Positions 1-9,069 of a DNA stretch of 61,172 bases are shown in pieces (positions within the stretch are counted from its first letter, which is position 1; every line of letters begins with the position of its first letter). Below the pieces are notes generated by a model that ran no database searches, had not been told where the DNA came from, and saw only the letters and a program-made list of their open reading frames with translations. Source of the stretch: a virus; IMG/VR virus record IMGVR_UViG_3300032053_000073, positions 1 through 61,172 of that record; one strand, written 5' to 3'. The translations under genes were made by a program, and so were the position numbers.

Positions 1-1
1 T

Positions 2-520
2 ATGTCTGGAGTTGCAGGAGGTGATTTATCTGGACTTTTTCCTAATCCCTCCGTTTCTAAAGTAAATAATGTGTCTGTTTCAGGAACCCCTATTGCGGGA
101 CAGGTAATTACAGCGTTAAGCGGGACAGCCTCAAGTTGGCAGACACCTGGCACAGGTTCTTCTACGGCAAATAAAGGCACTTATCAATGTGATGTAAGCG
201 TTAATCTTCATGATGTTGTTTATCTTAAAGCATCTGATGGTTATGTCTATTCCGCAGACGCAGATGATATATCAAAACAGCCTGTTATTGGTATAGTATC
301 ATTAAAACCAACTGCAACAACTGCTGAAGTGACTTATTCCGGTGAAGTGTCTGGATTTTCCGGATTATCACTATCAAGCACATATTATTTATCGATTACT
401 CCGGGGCAAATATCAACATCAACCCCGATAACAACCGGTTCAATTATTCAACATATAGGGTTTGCTAAATCAAGCACAGTTTTAGTTGTAATGATTGATC
501 GTGATTTCGTCATGTTATAA
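2..520 (+). CDS. Tail fibre-like protein, 5'-truncated by window edge
   Basis: The readable part is 172 residues and ends at a TAA stop. It opens with a GDLSG.FPNP.V motif that is typical of long phage tail fibres. In the three large paralogues further right this motif lies about 100 residues into the protein, so the ATG at position 2 is probably internal and the true start lies outside the window. The C-terminal part (about residues 60-170) resembles the C-terminal domain of the fibre at 869-2917, with alternating hydrophobic and Ser/Thr/Gly residues expected of beta-rich trimeric fibres. It carries one DGY tripeptide. The precise role (fibre shaft or tip) is inference. Confidence 0.65.
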   Translation: MSGVAGGDLSGLFPNPSVSKVNNVSVSGTPIAGQVITALSGTASSWQTPGTGSSTANKGTYQCDVSVNLHDVVYLKASDGYVYSADADDISKQPVIGIVSLKPTATTAEVTYSGEVSGFSGLSLSSTYYLSITPGQISTSTPITTGSIIQHIGFAKSSTVLVVMIDRDFVML

Positions 521-590
521 GTCAATAATTAGGTAATATATTAAGTTGGTTAATTTCGCCTCATATAACCAAGGGGCAATTGGAGATAAA

Positions 591-812
591 ATGGCTAGAT
601 TCAAATATATGGGTGAGATGAATAGGAATGCTGTCGTAAGCTATGGCCCAACAAAAACCATAAATGTTCCGCTGAAGAATGGGACGCACCTGGTAATAAA
701 TGCAGCCGATCAAACAGCTGGATTTACACTGAACACAGATATTGGTGTTGAAATAACCGATTCAAGAGCGTTAACATGTCTTCGCGCAGATACTAGGTTT
801 CAAGAAATTTAA
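591..812 (+). CDS. Small protein between fibre genes, unknown function
   Basis: This encodes 73 residues beginning MARFKYMGEM. An upstream TTG at 546 would extend it to 88 residues, but the ATG at 591 has a GGAG Shine-Dalgarno element about 6 bases upstream, so I prefer the shorter form. The protein is a compact alpha/beta-looking chain with no cysteine pair, signal peptide or membrane segment. The final residues (RADTRFQEI) suggest a head- or tail-associated structural peptide only by context. I do not recognise the family. It sits between two fibre genes on the same strand and is probably co-transcribed with them. Confidence 0.6.
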   Translation: MARFKYMGEMNRNAVVSYGPTKTINVPLKNGTHLVINAADQTAGFTLNTDIGVEITDSRALTCLRADTRFQEI

Positions 813-868
813 GTTTAAAGCAGTATAAAGTTTTAGTTTAACAATTTAATTGACAAAAGGATATAATA

Positions 869-2917
869 ATGACTTCTTATCGTTCACTTACAATACAATC
901 TGGTGTTGTCAAACAAGTTCAAAATGGTGATACACTCACAGTTGGAGCTGGTGTTGACACGGCTTCAGGCGATTTAACCTTAACCCCGACAGGAACTAAC
1001 GTAACTGTTGCTTCTGGTAAAGTTCTTTTATCTGGAGGTGGAACCGGAGCCCTTAATTTCGGTACTGCGTCTGGTGTATTTACAACATCAACAGGCACAA
1101 ACACACTTAGTGGTGACGTTTCTGTTGCGGCAGGTAAAAATATATCTGCAGCATCAGGCGCAGGTAATTTCGATTGGTCACTTTCAACTGGTACATTCAA
1201 AACAAGCACTGGGGCGGTCACAGTCGGCGGAGCAGCATCATTTACCGCAGCAGGCACGGCATTAGCGGTAACAAATAATGCAACTATAAGCGGAACCCTT
1301 ACCACCGGATTAATTGATAATAGCGCCGGCACATTAATAATTGGCGCAAATACAACTGCAACAACAATCGGTAAATCTGGAACAACCACCACAATCGCAG
1401 GTGATTTAAGTGTTTCCGGTGCACAAACCGTAGTTGGGACAACAACTTTTGCAAACCCAGTTACATTCGACGGTTATGTTATCGTTGGTGATGGTGTTGG
1501 CGGACCAGATTATTTCTCTCTAGATACATCAACTGGTTATTTAGGTTCATCGGCTCGTCCAGATATGCGATGGGCACCAGAAATGGCTCACCAATTCTAC
1601 GTAGCTGGCTCAACCACTACAAACGCTGCTGGCGGAGCGCTTACAGTAGCTGGTGGTCTTGGCAATGGCACAGCGGCAGGTGGCGTTCTTGCTGTTGCAG
1701 GCGGCCAAGGCGGGGCAACTGGGGCTGGCGGAAATCTAACCCTAACAGCTGGTGCAGGTGGTGCAACAAGCGGCAATGGCGGCAATTTAGTTCTAGCGGC
1801 AGGCGGCGTTACTTCAGGCACAACCGGTACAATGTCAGTCGGCGCAACAAATACCTCGGCAATCGGTATCGGCGCTAGCGGAATTACAACCACCGTAACC
1901 GGCAACCTAACACAAGTAACAGGTGCAGTGAGCTTAAGTGGTAACGCAGCTTCATCACTAACCACATCAGCCGGCGCACTTACATTAACTAGCGCAGCGG
2001 CGGCAACATGGTCAACAGCGGCAGGAGTACTTTCAGTAAATGGTTTTGCGGGAATTAACTTACAAAAGGGCGGATCAACTCTACTCGATGTTGGTGTTAC
2101 TTCAGCCACGGCATTAACAGTATCGGCTGGTACAAACGTTACTGCAGCGTCAGGGTCCACGATATTTAATTTTGGTTCTGCCACTGGTGCATTTACAACC
2201 TCAACAGGTACAAACACACTTAGCGGCGATGTTACTGTTGCAGCTGGTAAAAACCTATCTGCAGCAGCTGGGGCGGGCAATCTAGATTGGTCAGCTTCAA
2301 CTGGTACATTTAGAACCTCATCAGGTGACGGCTACCTAAACGGGAATACAGTGGTTGCAACCGGTAAGACACTGTCAACAACCGGCACAGGCATGATTGA
2401 TCTCCCTTCTCTATTCAAGATCAATACATCTGCTGTCAGCGCAAATGTTACAGCTACAAACCTAAATACCTTAACAGCTGGGGCGGCTTCTAACGCTGAC
2501 GCACTGCACACTCACTCAGGGGTAGTAGCAAGTAACCTTTTAATCTCAGGCTTAACCGCAACTGGTTTTGCTGAGGGCGACATTGGTTATGCAAGCGCCA
2601 ACAACGTGCTTACAAAAGCCATTGCAACATCACTAGCGGCAGCAAGCTTCCTTGGCGTTGCTCCTTCTGGCAATCCAACAACCTCAACATACGTCAGCGG
2701 TTCGGCAAATGTTAGGTTTGAAGGGAGCTTAACACTTGCAGCAGGGGATCGTGTTTATATCTCGGCCTCAACAGCTGGATGGGCAACAAACGTAGCTCCA
2801 TCAACTGCAGGTCAAGTAGTTGCATGTATTGGTATAGTTCTTGATACAACTGGTTATACAACTGCCGGAACAAAGGCCCACGTAGTTCTCTTCCCACAAG
2901 CACCAGTAGTTCTATAA
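869..2917 (+). CDS. Low-complexity tail fibre protein
   Basis: This 682-residue protein is dominated by Gly, Ala, Ser and Thr in short alternating patterns, as in beta-helical or collagen-like shafts of phage fibres. A roughly 39-residue block (TNTLSGDVSVAAGK and following) occurs twice, about 371 residues apart. A Gly/Ala-rich stretch lies near residues 250-320. The last 150 residues look like a folded tip domain and resemble the end of the truncated fibre at the window start. The start has an AAAGG ribosome-binding site. Its codon and base composition is more GC-rich than most neighbours, owing to the GGC/GCA repeats. A terminator-like hairpin follows. A role in host adsorption is inferred from composition and neighbourhood. 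Confidence 0.75.
   Translation: MTSYRSLTIQSGVVKQVQNGDTLTVGAGVDTASGDLTLTPTGTNVTVASGKVLLSGGGTGALNFGTASGVFTTSTGTNTLSGDVSVAAGKNISAASGAGNFDWSLSTGTFKTSTGAVTVGGAASFTAAGTALAVTNNATISGTLTTGLIDNSAGTLIIGANTTATTIGKSGTTTTIAGDLSVSGAQTVVGTTTFANPVTFDGYVIVGDGVGGPDYFSLDTSTGYLGSSARPDMRWAPEMAHQFYVAGSTTTNAAGGALTVAGGLGNGTAAGGVLAVAGGQGGATGAGGNLTLTAGAGGATSGNGGNLVLAAGGVTSGTTGTMSVGATNTSAIGIGASGITTTVTGNLTQVTGAVSLSGNAASSLTTSAGALTLTSAAAATWSTAAGVLSVNGFAGINLQKGGSTLLDVGVTSATALTVSAGTNVTAASGSTIFNFGSATGAFTTSTGTNTLSGDVTVAAGKNLSAAAGAGNLDWSASTGTFRTSSGDGYLNGNTVVATGKTLSTTGTGMIDLPSLFKINTSAVSANVTATNLNTLTAGAASNADALHTHSGVVASNLLISGLTATGFAEGDIGYASANNVLTKAIATSLAAASFLGVAPSGNPTTSTYVSGSANVRFEGSLTLAAGDRVYISASTAGWATNVAPSTAGQVVACIGIVLDTTGYTTAGTKAHVVLFPQAPVVL
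1091..1207 (+). repeat. Internal duplication in fibre gene, copy 1 (copy 2 at 2204-2320)
   Basis: The stretch 1091-1207 recurs at 2204-2320 (offset 1113 bases, in frame) with synonymous and conservative changes. Both encode the TNTLSGDV..AAGKN block followed by a DWS.STGTF segment. The substitution pattern, mostly at third positions, shows the repeat is kept at protein level and is not a recent DNA duplication. Confidence 0.75.
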
Positions 2918-2954
2918 TAATTAGTAACAATCAGTAAAAAGAAGTGATATATAA

Positions 2955-2988
2955 AGAGGCGAGACAGAAATGTTTCGTCTCTTTTTTA
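2955..2988 (+). terminator. Rho-independent terminator after fibre gene
   Basis: An 11-base stem (AGAGGCGAGAC paired with GTTTCGTCTCT, including G-T wobbles) with a 6-base loop is followed directly by TTTTTT. It lies 38 bases after the fibre stop codon and before the ribosome-binding site of the next gene, so it separates the fibre gene from the small coiled-coil gene. Confidence 0.75.
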
Positions 2989-3011
2989 TTTAATACAGGA
3001 GCAATACCAAA

Positions 3012-3341
3012 ATGGCAAAGAAAACCAAGAATCACGTTTCAGATGCAGCCTTAACAAAGCCTGACGTAATTGCATTAAATCAAGACCAGGTAGAAAAACT
3101 TCGTGAGCTTGAGCAGGCAGTTCTTAAATATAAGCTTCAATTGGCAGATTTAGAAATGAGTATTAGTGATATTGCATTAAAGAAGAATTTGTTAATGGGT
3201 ACGGTTACATCAGAAACATCAAAAATGATGGAGTATATTAAGGAAGTTGCCAGGACATATGATATCGATCCTGATGGCGACTCCTCTTCTGAGCAATGGC
3301 ATTTAAACACTTCAAATATGGTGTTTTCGCGCATTAAGTAG
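3012..3341 (+). CDS. Small coiled-coil protein, unknown function
   Basis: This 109-residue protein has heptad-like spacing from about residue 25 to 80 (LRELEQAVLKYKLQLADLEM), giving a predicted coiled coil or helical hairpin. A short acidic C-terminal region (DPDGDSSSEQWHLN) follows. The start has an AGGAG ribosome-binding site about 10 bases upstream. Small helical proteins of this kind are common among large-phage virion or chaperone genes, but I do not recognise a specific family. It lies between a terminator and the first large fibre paralogue. Confidence 0.6.
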   Translation: MAKKTKNHVSDAALTKPDVIALNQDQVEKLRELEQAVLKYKLQLADLEMSISDIALKKNLLMGTVTSETSKMMEYIKEVARTYDIDPDGDSSSEQWHLNTSNMVFSRIK

Positions 3342-3464
3342 GCCCGTCAACATATTTTGTATCTAATTTAATTATATTGTTAATACCGTTAAATTAACAT
3401 CAATATAGATGTGTATTTTTCTTTGTGGCCGGCTGACATCGTAATAAATAGAAATTCTTAATAT

Positions 3465-6173
3465 ATGGCAACCTACAATAATATAGTTGTGTTCAAATCA
3501 TCAACCGGTACGATGGCAGCATCACAGACGGGAGATACTCAACAAATTGGGCAAAATCTATATTTAACAGGTGTGACCATATCTCTAAAGCTTGACGGCT
3601 ACATAGTTATGAATATGATGTCTGCCCCTCCCGTTTCTACGGCAGGAACTGGCCGTATATATTTTGATCAAAGCACTCTAAAATTCAAAGTATCAGAAAG
3701 TGGCGGGGCATATGCAAATTTAATATCTGCTAATGCGTTTGGTCCGGCCGGAGGCGATTTATCCGGAACATACCCTGGCCCAACAGTCATAAAAGTAAAT
3801 GGTACGTCTGTTCCAGCATCCCCAGCCGCTAATACAATATTGGTTGCTACATCTGGAACAACAACTACATGGGCTCAGGTTGTTGATGGATATATTTCGG
3901 CATCTGCGGCTATTTCTGGAAGCAAAATAAACCCTCTATTTGGCACGCAGACGTTAACGGCCGGAACATCTAACTTAGGCACGTCAACGTCTGCAAGTTC
4001 GATTGCAGGGTCATTAACGCTCACTACGAAGACGTTTGCAGGTAGCGGTACAATTGATGCTACAACAAAAGATTTGATTATTTATGCGGACACTTCTGCA
4101 GGGGCTATTTCATTAACTTTGCCGGCTCCAACAAGCGGAAGATTTTTGATAATTAAAGATAAAAAGCAAACGTTTAACACAAATAATTTAACTTTAATTA
4201 GAAATGGTTCAGAAAAGATTGATGGTTATGCTGGGTCCGTAGTTTACGACAAAGTAAATCATAATTTAATGATTACTAGTGATGGGACAGATTGGTATAC
4301 AAATGATTCAAATAATTTGCCAAGTGGAACGGCAGGTGGAGATTTAGCTGGAACGTATGCATTTCCAACTGTTAATACAATAACTGGGACTGGCGGGGTA
4401 ATTCCGGTTTCTGCAAATACTATAAGGTGGGCAGTAAATTCGTCGCCCTCTATACTTCAAGTTAATCAAACTGCGGCATCAACGAATGGGCAACCATTAA
4501 CAATTCAGGCTCAAAATGCAACGGGGGCAACTTCAACAGGCGGAAATTTAATTATTACAGCTGACGTTGGGACTGTATTAAACAACGAAGTTGATGTTCA
4601 AACTGGTTCAACTCTTGCATTTCGACAAGGCCCCAATATTAGTTTTTTCTCCCAAGTTTTATCAAGCGGAGGCAGATCAGGATCAACTACAACCGCTTAT
4701 TTATGTTCCGGTATAGAAAATACTATAGGTATGTCTGAAACTGCCGATTCTTTATTTGGATATTATTATAGTCCTGGTGGATCGGCCGGGTCTTATTTTG
4801 GATGGTGGTTATTTCAAGGTTTCGGATCATCTTTACATTCAATATATGGGATATCTGCTGGTAGAGCCTCAACTTCCACTGGCCTAGCAAAGCTGGGCCC
4901 AGGTTTGTTTTGGATAGCAAGAGGATATCATTTCGGAGGTAATTTTGTTGGATTAAGTATAAAGAACCACCATTATCCAAGCGCAACAGCAGCAAATTCG
5001 GATTATCACATTAGAGGTTTATATAAAATTACGGGAGATAGGGTGACGCTCACTGACAACGGGCTTTCCGGCGCCAATAGACATTTTGAGAAAACGGTGG
5101 TTGCAGATGGATATGACGGTGTATTATGGGCATCCTCTACCCAATACGTAACTGGAGGGATATATGGTAATGCACAAGGAGTGCAAACAACCCTTGCTAC
5201 AGGAATTATTCCAACCACAAATAATTCAGGAAGAAAGTTTTTTCAAGCACAAACTACGGCAAATTCTGGTACAGTTCAGCCAAATTGGGATGGATATCAA
5301 ACATTGGGAGCCACATTAGTTGACGGGGGGGTGACGTGGGAAAATACTGGATCTGCATGTACTTATGCCCATATGAACAAAATACAAGGGAATATCAAAA
5401 ATGGTACAACTTCCGGAACAATTGCGTGGGCCCTATCTGATGAGTTTATAGTTGCTACAAATATTACTGCCAGTAATGCCATTTCATTTTTTGCATGCAA
5501 TGGCCCGGATTATCAAAATTATCATACTATAAAAGATGGTTATGGTATTTTTTCACACGGCGTAGGACTGGCAATTAATAGCGCAGCCACACCAAATGTA
5601 CCCATGGATGGAGATGGATATACTTATAATTTTAGGCACGATTATGGTTCAATATCCATTCAGCATACAGGTAATAGTAAATGGCTTATTGTTAATGATG
5701 CCAAAATATATGGAATATCAAGTAGTTCTAATGATTTTGCATCAACTGGCAGCAGGTTAGATTTAGCTTCACAAGAAATAGTATTAGGGTCTAGCACTAC
5801 ATATCCTGTTAGAACATTTTCAACATCAGTTCAAACATCTGGTGCCACATTTACCACTATTGCTAGCTATACAATTCCAACAAATTCAATAGCGGATTGG
5901 CAAATAACAATAACCGGATGGAATGTAAATGGCGGGACTCCAAACGGTGATTATTTCAGATGCAATTTATCATTTCAATCGTATAGGCTATCGGGTACTC
6001 CAACATTAAACCCTGCTTCTCCATCGGCAATAAACACTATTACAAATGGGGGAGGATCCTCATATACTGTTCAGGTAATATTAACAACCAATTTAATGTC
6101 AATACAAGTTAAAGGAGTTGCCGCCACGTCTGTAAATTGGGCTTGTATTGGACAATATCAAAAGGCTTCCTGA
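3465..6173 (+). CDS. Large tail fibre, paralogue A
   Basis: This 902-residue protein is the first of three tandem paralogues. From the N terminus it has a conserved NNIVVF/IGQNLYLTG domain (1-90), a GGDLSGTYPGPTV fibre repeat (about 95-115), a TKDLIIYADTS..LTLPAP beta domain (about 195-280), and a second GGDLAGTY repeat. A divergent central region (about 380-560) follows, then a conserved PNWDGYQTLG region. The C-terminal domain ends NWACIGQYQKAS. The divergent centre between conserved flanks is what one expects of a receptor-binding or surface-exposed part. Seven DGY tripeptides are present. No clear Shine-Dalgarno lies before the ATG. The fibre role is from motif knowledge; receptor specificity is unknown. 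Confidence 0.8.
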   Translation: MATYNNIVVFKSSTGTMAASQTGDTQQIGQNLYLTGVTISLKLDGYIVMNMMSAPPVSTAGTGRIYFDQSTLKFKVSESGGAYANLISANAFGPAGGDLSGTYPGPTVIKVNGTSVPASPAANTILVATSGTTTTWAQVVDGYISASAAISGSKINPLFGTQTLTAGTSNLGTSTSASSIAGSLTLTTKTFAGSGTIDATTKDLIIYADTSAGAISLTLPAPTSGRFLIIKDKKQTFNTNNLTLIRNGSEKIDGYAGSVVYDKVNHNLMITSDGTDWYTNDSNNLPSGTAGGDLAGTYAFPTVNTITGTGGVIPVSANTIRWAVNSSPSILQVNQTAASTNGQPLTIQAQNATGATSTGGNLIITADVGTVLNNEVDVQTGSTLAFRQGPNISFFSQVLSSGGRSGSTTTAYLCSGIENTIGMSETADSLFGYYYSPGGSAGSYFGWWLFQGFGSSLHSIYGISAGRASTSTGLAKLGPGLFWIARGYHFGGNFVGLSIKNHHYPSATAANSDYHIRGLYKITGDRVTLTDNGLSGANRHFEKTVVADGYDGVLWASSTQYVTGGIYGNAQGVQTTLATGIIPTTNNSGRKFFQAQTTANSGTVQPNWDGYQTLGATLVDGGVTWENTGSACTYAHMNKIQGNIKNGTTSGTIAWALSDEFIVATNITASNAISFFACNGPDYQNYHTIKDGYGIFSHGVGLAINSAATPNVPMDGDGYTYNFRHDYGSISIQHTGNSKWLIVNDAKIYGISSSSNDFASTGSRLDLASQEIVLGSSTTYPVRTFSTSVQTSGATFTTIASYTIPTNSIADWQITITGWNVNGGTPNGDYFRCNLSFQSYRLSGTPTLNPASPSAINTITNGGGSSYTVQVILTTNLMSIQVKGVAATSVNWACIGQYQKAS

Positions 6174-6231
6174 TAACATATAATCTATTGATATATATTG
6201 TTTTGCAGGTTTATTACTTTTGAACCTCATC

Positions 6232-6256
6232 GCATAAAATAACATTTAATATAAAT
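6232..6256 (+). promoter_or_regulatory. Conserved 25-bp element upstream of fibre paralogue B
   Basis: A 25-base AT-rich sequence containing CATTTAATATAAAT is identical here and at 9010-9034, each time 35-75 bases before the start of a large fibre gene. It is followed here by a 7-bp inverted repeat (GCGTTAA at 6257-6263 with TTAACGC at 6274-6280). It resembles a phage late promoter of the TATAAAT type and could be read by the phage sigma factor encoded at 31895-32542, but this is inference. Confidence 0.45.
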
Positions 6257-6307
6257 GCGTTAAATAAAGCGGCTTAACGCTATGAAAAATTAAGATAACG
6301 AGTTCAC

Positions 6308-8974
6308 ATGGCAACCACCTGGATAAATAAAATAATTGTGTTTAATGAGGCTGCCGGGACTCATACAGTTGCGCATGCCGATGACACTCAGCAAATAGGC
6401 CAAAATTTATATTTAACCGGAACTAGCACAACGGCTACATTAGATGGTTATTTTATAATAAATGGAATAACTGTCCCTGCTTTAGCGCCAGCATCATCTG
6501 GACGTATTTATTTTGATAGCACGGGTAATGTATTTAAAGCATCAGAAAATGGCGGCGTATATTTTAATTTAATTGGAGCTAGTGGTCCGGCCGGAGGAGA
6601 TCTTTCTGGTACATACCCTAATCCAACCGTTGCTAAAATAAATGGAGTCTCTGTTCCGGCAACTCCATCTGCAAATCAAATATTATTCGCCACTTCTGGT
6701 ACGGTTGCAACATGGGGTCAAATAACAGATGGCAACGTATCCGTAACCGCTGCAATTTCTGGAAGCAAAATATCGCCTAATTTTGGAACGCAAACATTAA
6801 CTGCTGGTGGATCTGCATTTGGAACTACTACAACAGTTAGTTCAATTGTGGGGTCATTAAAATTTACAACGAAAACATTTTCAGGTCCTTCTGATGGTTA
6901 TATAGATACTGGTACAAAAGATTTAATTATTTATGCTGATACATCTGGCTCGGCTTTTCGATTAATATTGCCGATTCCAACAAATGGCCGAACAATAATA
7001 GTAAAAGATAAAAAACAGTCATTTGCCGCTAATAACTTAACATTAACAAGAAATAGTGCCGAAAAGATTGATGGATATGCCGGGAACTTAGTTTTAAGTA
7101 TTAATAATAAAAATTTAGTTATTACCAGCGACGGAACTGATTGGTATACAAATAATTCCGGTTATAAGTTTACTGATGTTATGGGTGGAACAGACTTAAC
7201 TGGCTCATTTGCAACTCCAACAATTATAAATCTATCTGGTAATGCCAGCGGAATTGTAACTCATCGCACAAATAATCTTCAGTTTAATATTGGGGTTGTT
7301 GCACCTACAATAACACAGGGGGATAATACAGCTGCATCTGCAACTGCTCAAAATTTAATAATTAAGAGCCAAAGGACGGTAAATGTAGGTACTACTGGCG
7401 GAAATTTTTCATTAAAATCCGGCACTGGGACTTCCGGCGCAGGATCAGTATTATTTCAAATTAACGGAATTACTAAATTTCAAAACTCTACCGCTTTTTG
7501 TTCCTCGTCTTCGGCACATACCGGTGGATTTAACATATATTCTTTTTTACAATCCGACGCTAACGGTTTATGGGGTATGCAAAATGATGATGATGGAGGT
7601 GGCTCCAATTATTTTTCTCATAGATATTCTCCATCCCCTGCAACATCAACTGACAGATTTGGTTATTACGGATATTTTACATTCCAATATACACCAAATA
7701 CAACTGATAAAATAGCTTATGCAGTTGCAGCAGGCAGAGCTTTTGAAGGGTCTTGTGCCTTTTGGCTTCCTAGAGGATATTTATTTGGCGTAGGCACAGG
7801 AAAACACTATGTATTTCCCGGCCGCAATGTAGCCCAATATTCTAAAATAAAAAAAGGATATAGAACAATAGGTGATCGTGTAACAATATCAGATCTTGCT
7901 ACGGCAAATGGATATTATGAGAAAATAGTTACAGCTGATGGCTATGACGGGTCGGAATGGCAAGCAAGCGCATCCGAATATTTGGAAGCATCTACTGGTA
8001 ATTTTGCATTTGTAATTTTACCAATAATAAATAATTCTAGCAATCACGCTTTTCAAGTATTATCAAACCCAACAAGCGGGCTTAGTGGGGCTGTACGTCC
8101 AAACTGGGACGGATATCAAACATTAGGAAATACGCTTGTTGATGGTTATGTTACTTGGCAAAATGTTGGAACTGCATGTACATACACTAAAGCAAATAAA
8201 ATACAGGGCAATATAACGTCAGTAACTACCACATATACCGTTCTCAGTTCTGATGAGATTGTAAATATAACAAATATTACGGCCCCATTTACTATTTCGT
8301 TACCATCATCTCCAATATTAGGCCAAACACATACAATAAAAGATGGCTATGGAGGATGTTTCACAAATAATATTACTATAGACGGTTATCTTAGTGGTGC
8401 CGGTAAAACAATTGATGGTGTTAATACAATTTTAATGAATCAAGATTGGAGTTCCATTACTGTTTATTATAACGGAACACAATGGAATGTTATTAAAGAC
8501 GCAAAAACTCATGGTATTACGGCTTCCACTAATGATTTTTCTGCCACTGGAACTCGTTTAGATATTGTACCAAAAGAATTAGTTCTTGGTGCAAATACAT
8601 TAGTCCCGCTTCGAAATTTTGTAAGTTCGGCACAGACAACTAGCGCATCTTTCGTGACAATTGCAAGCTATACTATTCCAACAAATTCATTGGCCGATTG
8701 GTCATTTACGGTTTTGGGATGGAACGTAACCGGTGGAACTCCTGATGGTTATTATTACAGAGCAGATTTCGTTTTTAAATCTTCACGATTAACTGGAGCG
8801 CCAACATTAACACCATCATCACCAACAGCAACAAACGTTGTATCTAATGGCGGAGGATCGGCGTATAGTGCCCAAGTAATATTATCAACAAATTTAATGT
8901 CAGTACAAGTAAGTGGCGCCGCTGCAAAAACTATAAATTGGTCGTGTATTGGCAAATATCAAAAAGTTTCGTAA
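6308..8974 (+). CDS. Large tail fibre, paralogue B
   Basis: This 888-residue paralogue follows the fibre at 3465-6173 after a 134-base gap. Domain order is the same: N-terminal IGQNLYLTG domain, GGDLSGTYPNPTV repeat, TKDLIIYADTS beta domain, divergent centre (about 390-540), PNWDGYQTLG region, a SLPSSP/TIKDGYG beta domain, and a C terminus ending NWSCIGKYQKVS. It carries nine DGY tripeptides, two of them at sites where the paralogues have other residues (LVDGYVTW; PSDGYIDTG). The start is preceded by ATAACGAG, a sequence shared with the next fibre gene but not a canonical Shine-Dalgarno. It probably contributes an alternative or additional receptor-binding fibre. Confidence 0.8.
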   Translation: MATTWINKIIVFNEAAGTHTVAHADDTQQIGQNLYLTGTSTTATLDGYFIINGITVPALAPASSGRIYFDSTGNVFKASENGGVYFNLIGASGPAGGDLSGTYPNPTVAKINGVSVPATPSANQILFATSGTVATWGQITDGNVSVTAAISGSKISPNFGTQTLTAGGSAFGTTTTVSSIVGSLKFTTKTFSGPSDGYIDTGTKDLIIYADTSGSAFRLILPIPTNGRTIIVKDKKQSFAANNLTLTRNSAEKIDGYAGNLVLSINNKNLVITSDGTDWYTNNSGYKFTDVMGGTDLTGSFATPTIINLSGNASGIVTHRTNNLQFNIGVVAPTITQGDNTAASATAQNLIIKSQRTVNVGTTGGNFSLKSGTGTSGAGSVLFQINGITKFQNSTAFCSSSSAHTGGFNIYSFLQSDANGLWGMQNDDDGGGSNYFSHRYSPSPATSTDRFGYYGYFTFQYTPNTTDKIAYAVAAGRAFEGSCAFWLPRGYLFGVGTGKHYVFPGRNVAQYSKIKKGYRTIGDRVTISDLATANGYYEKIVTADGYDGSEWQASASEYLEASTGNFAFVILPIINNSSNHAFQVLSNPTSGLSGAVRPNWDGYQTLGNTLVDGYVTWQNVGTACTYTKANKIQGNITSVTTTYTVLSSDEIVNITNITAPFTISLPSSPILGQTHTIKDGYGGCFTNNITIDGYLSGAGKTIDGVNTILMNQDWSSITVYYNGTQWNVIKDAKTHGITASTNDFSATGTRLDIVPKELVLGANTLVPLRNFVSSAQTTSASFVTIASYTIPTNSLADWSFTVLGWNVTGGTPDGYYYRADFVFKSSRLTGAPTLTPSSPTATNVVSNGGGSAYSAQVILSTNLMSVQVSGAAAKTINWSCIGKYQKVS

Positions 8975-9009
8975 ATTATCCGATATATCCTGTTTAGGAG
9001 CACAGGCTT

Positions 9010-9034
9010 GCATAAAATAACATTTAATATAAAT
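9010..9034 (+). promoter_or_regulatory. Conserved 25-bp element upstream of fibre paralogue C
   Basis: This is identical over 25 bases to the element at 6232-6256. It is followed by a different inverted repeat (ATCAAT at 9033-9038 with ATTGAT at 9051-9056), so the position of a hairpin is kept while its sequence is not. A partial match (AAAAT.ACATTTAAT) also precedes the gene starting at 14763. A late promoter or processing site is the likeliest role. Confidence 0.45.
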
Positions 9035-9069
9035 CAATAAAAGCTTTTGAATTGATATAACGAGACTAC

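Noticed and set aside
919-2280. Long - strand open frames opposite the fibre gene (919-1392 and 1597-2280)
   Set aside because: They are mirror images of the Gly/Ala/Ser/Thr-rich fibre sequence, have Pro/Val-rich low-complexity products and no ribosome-binding site.
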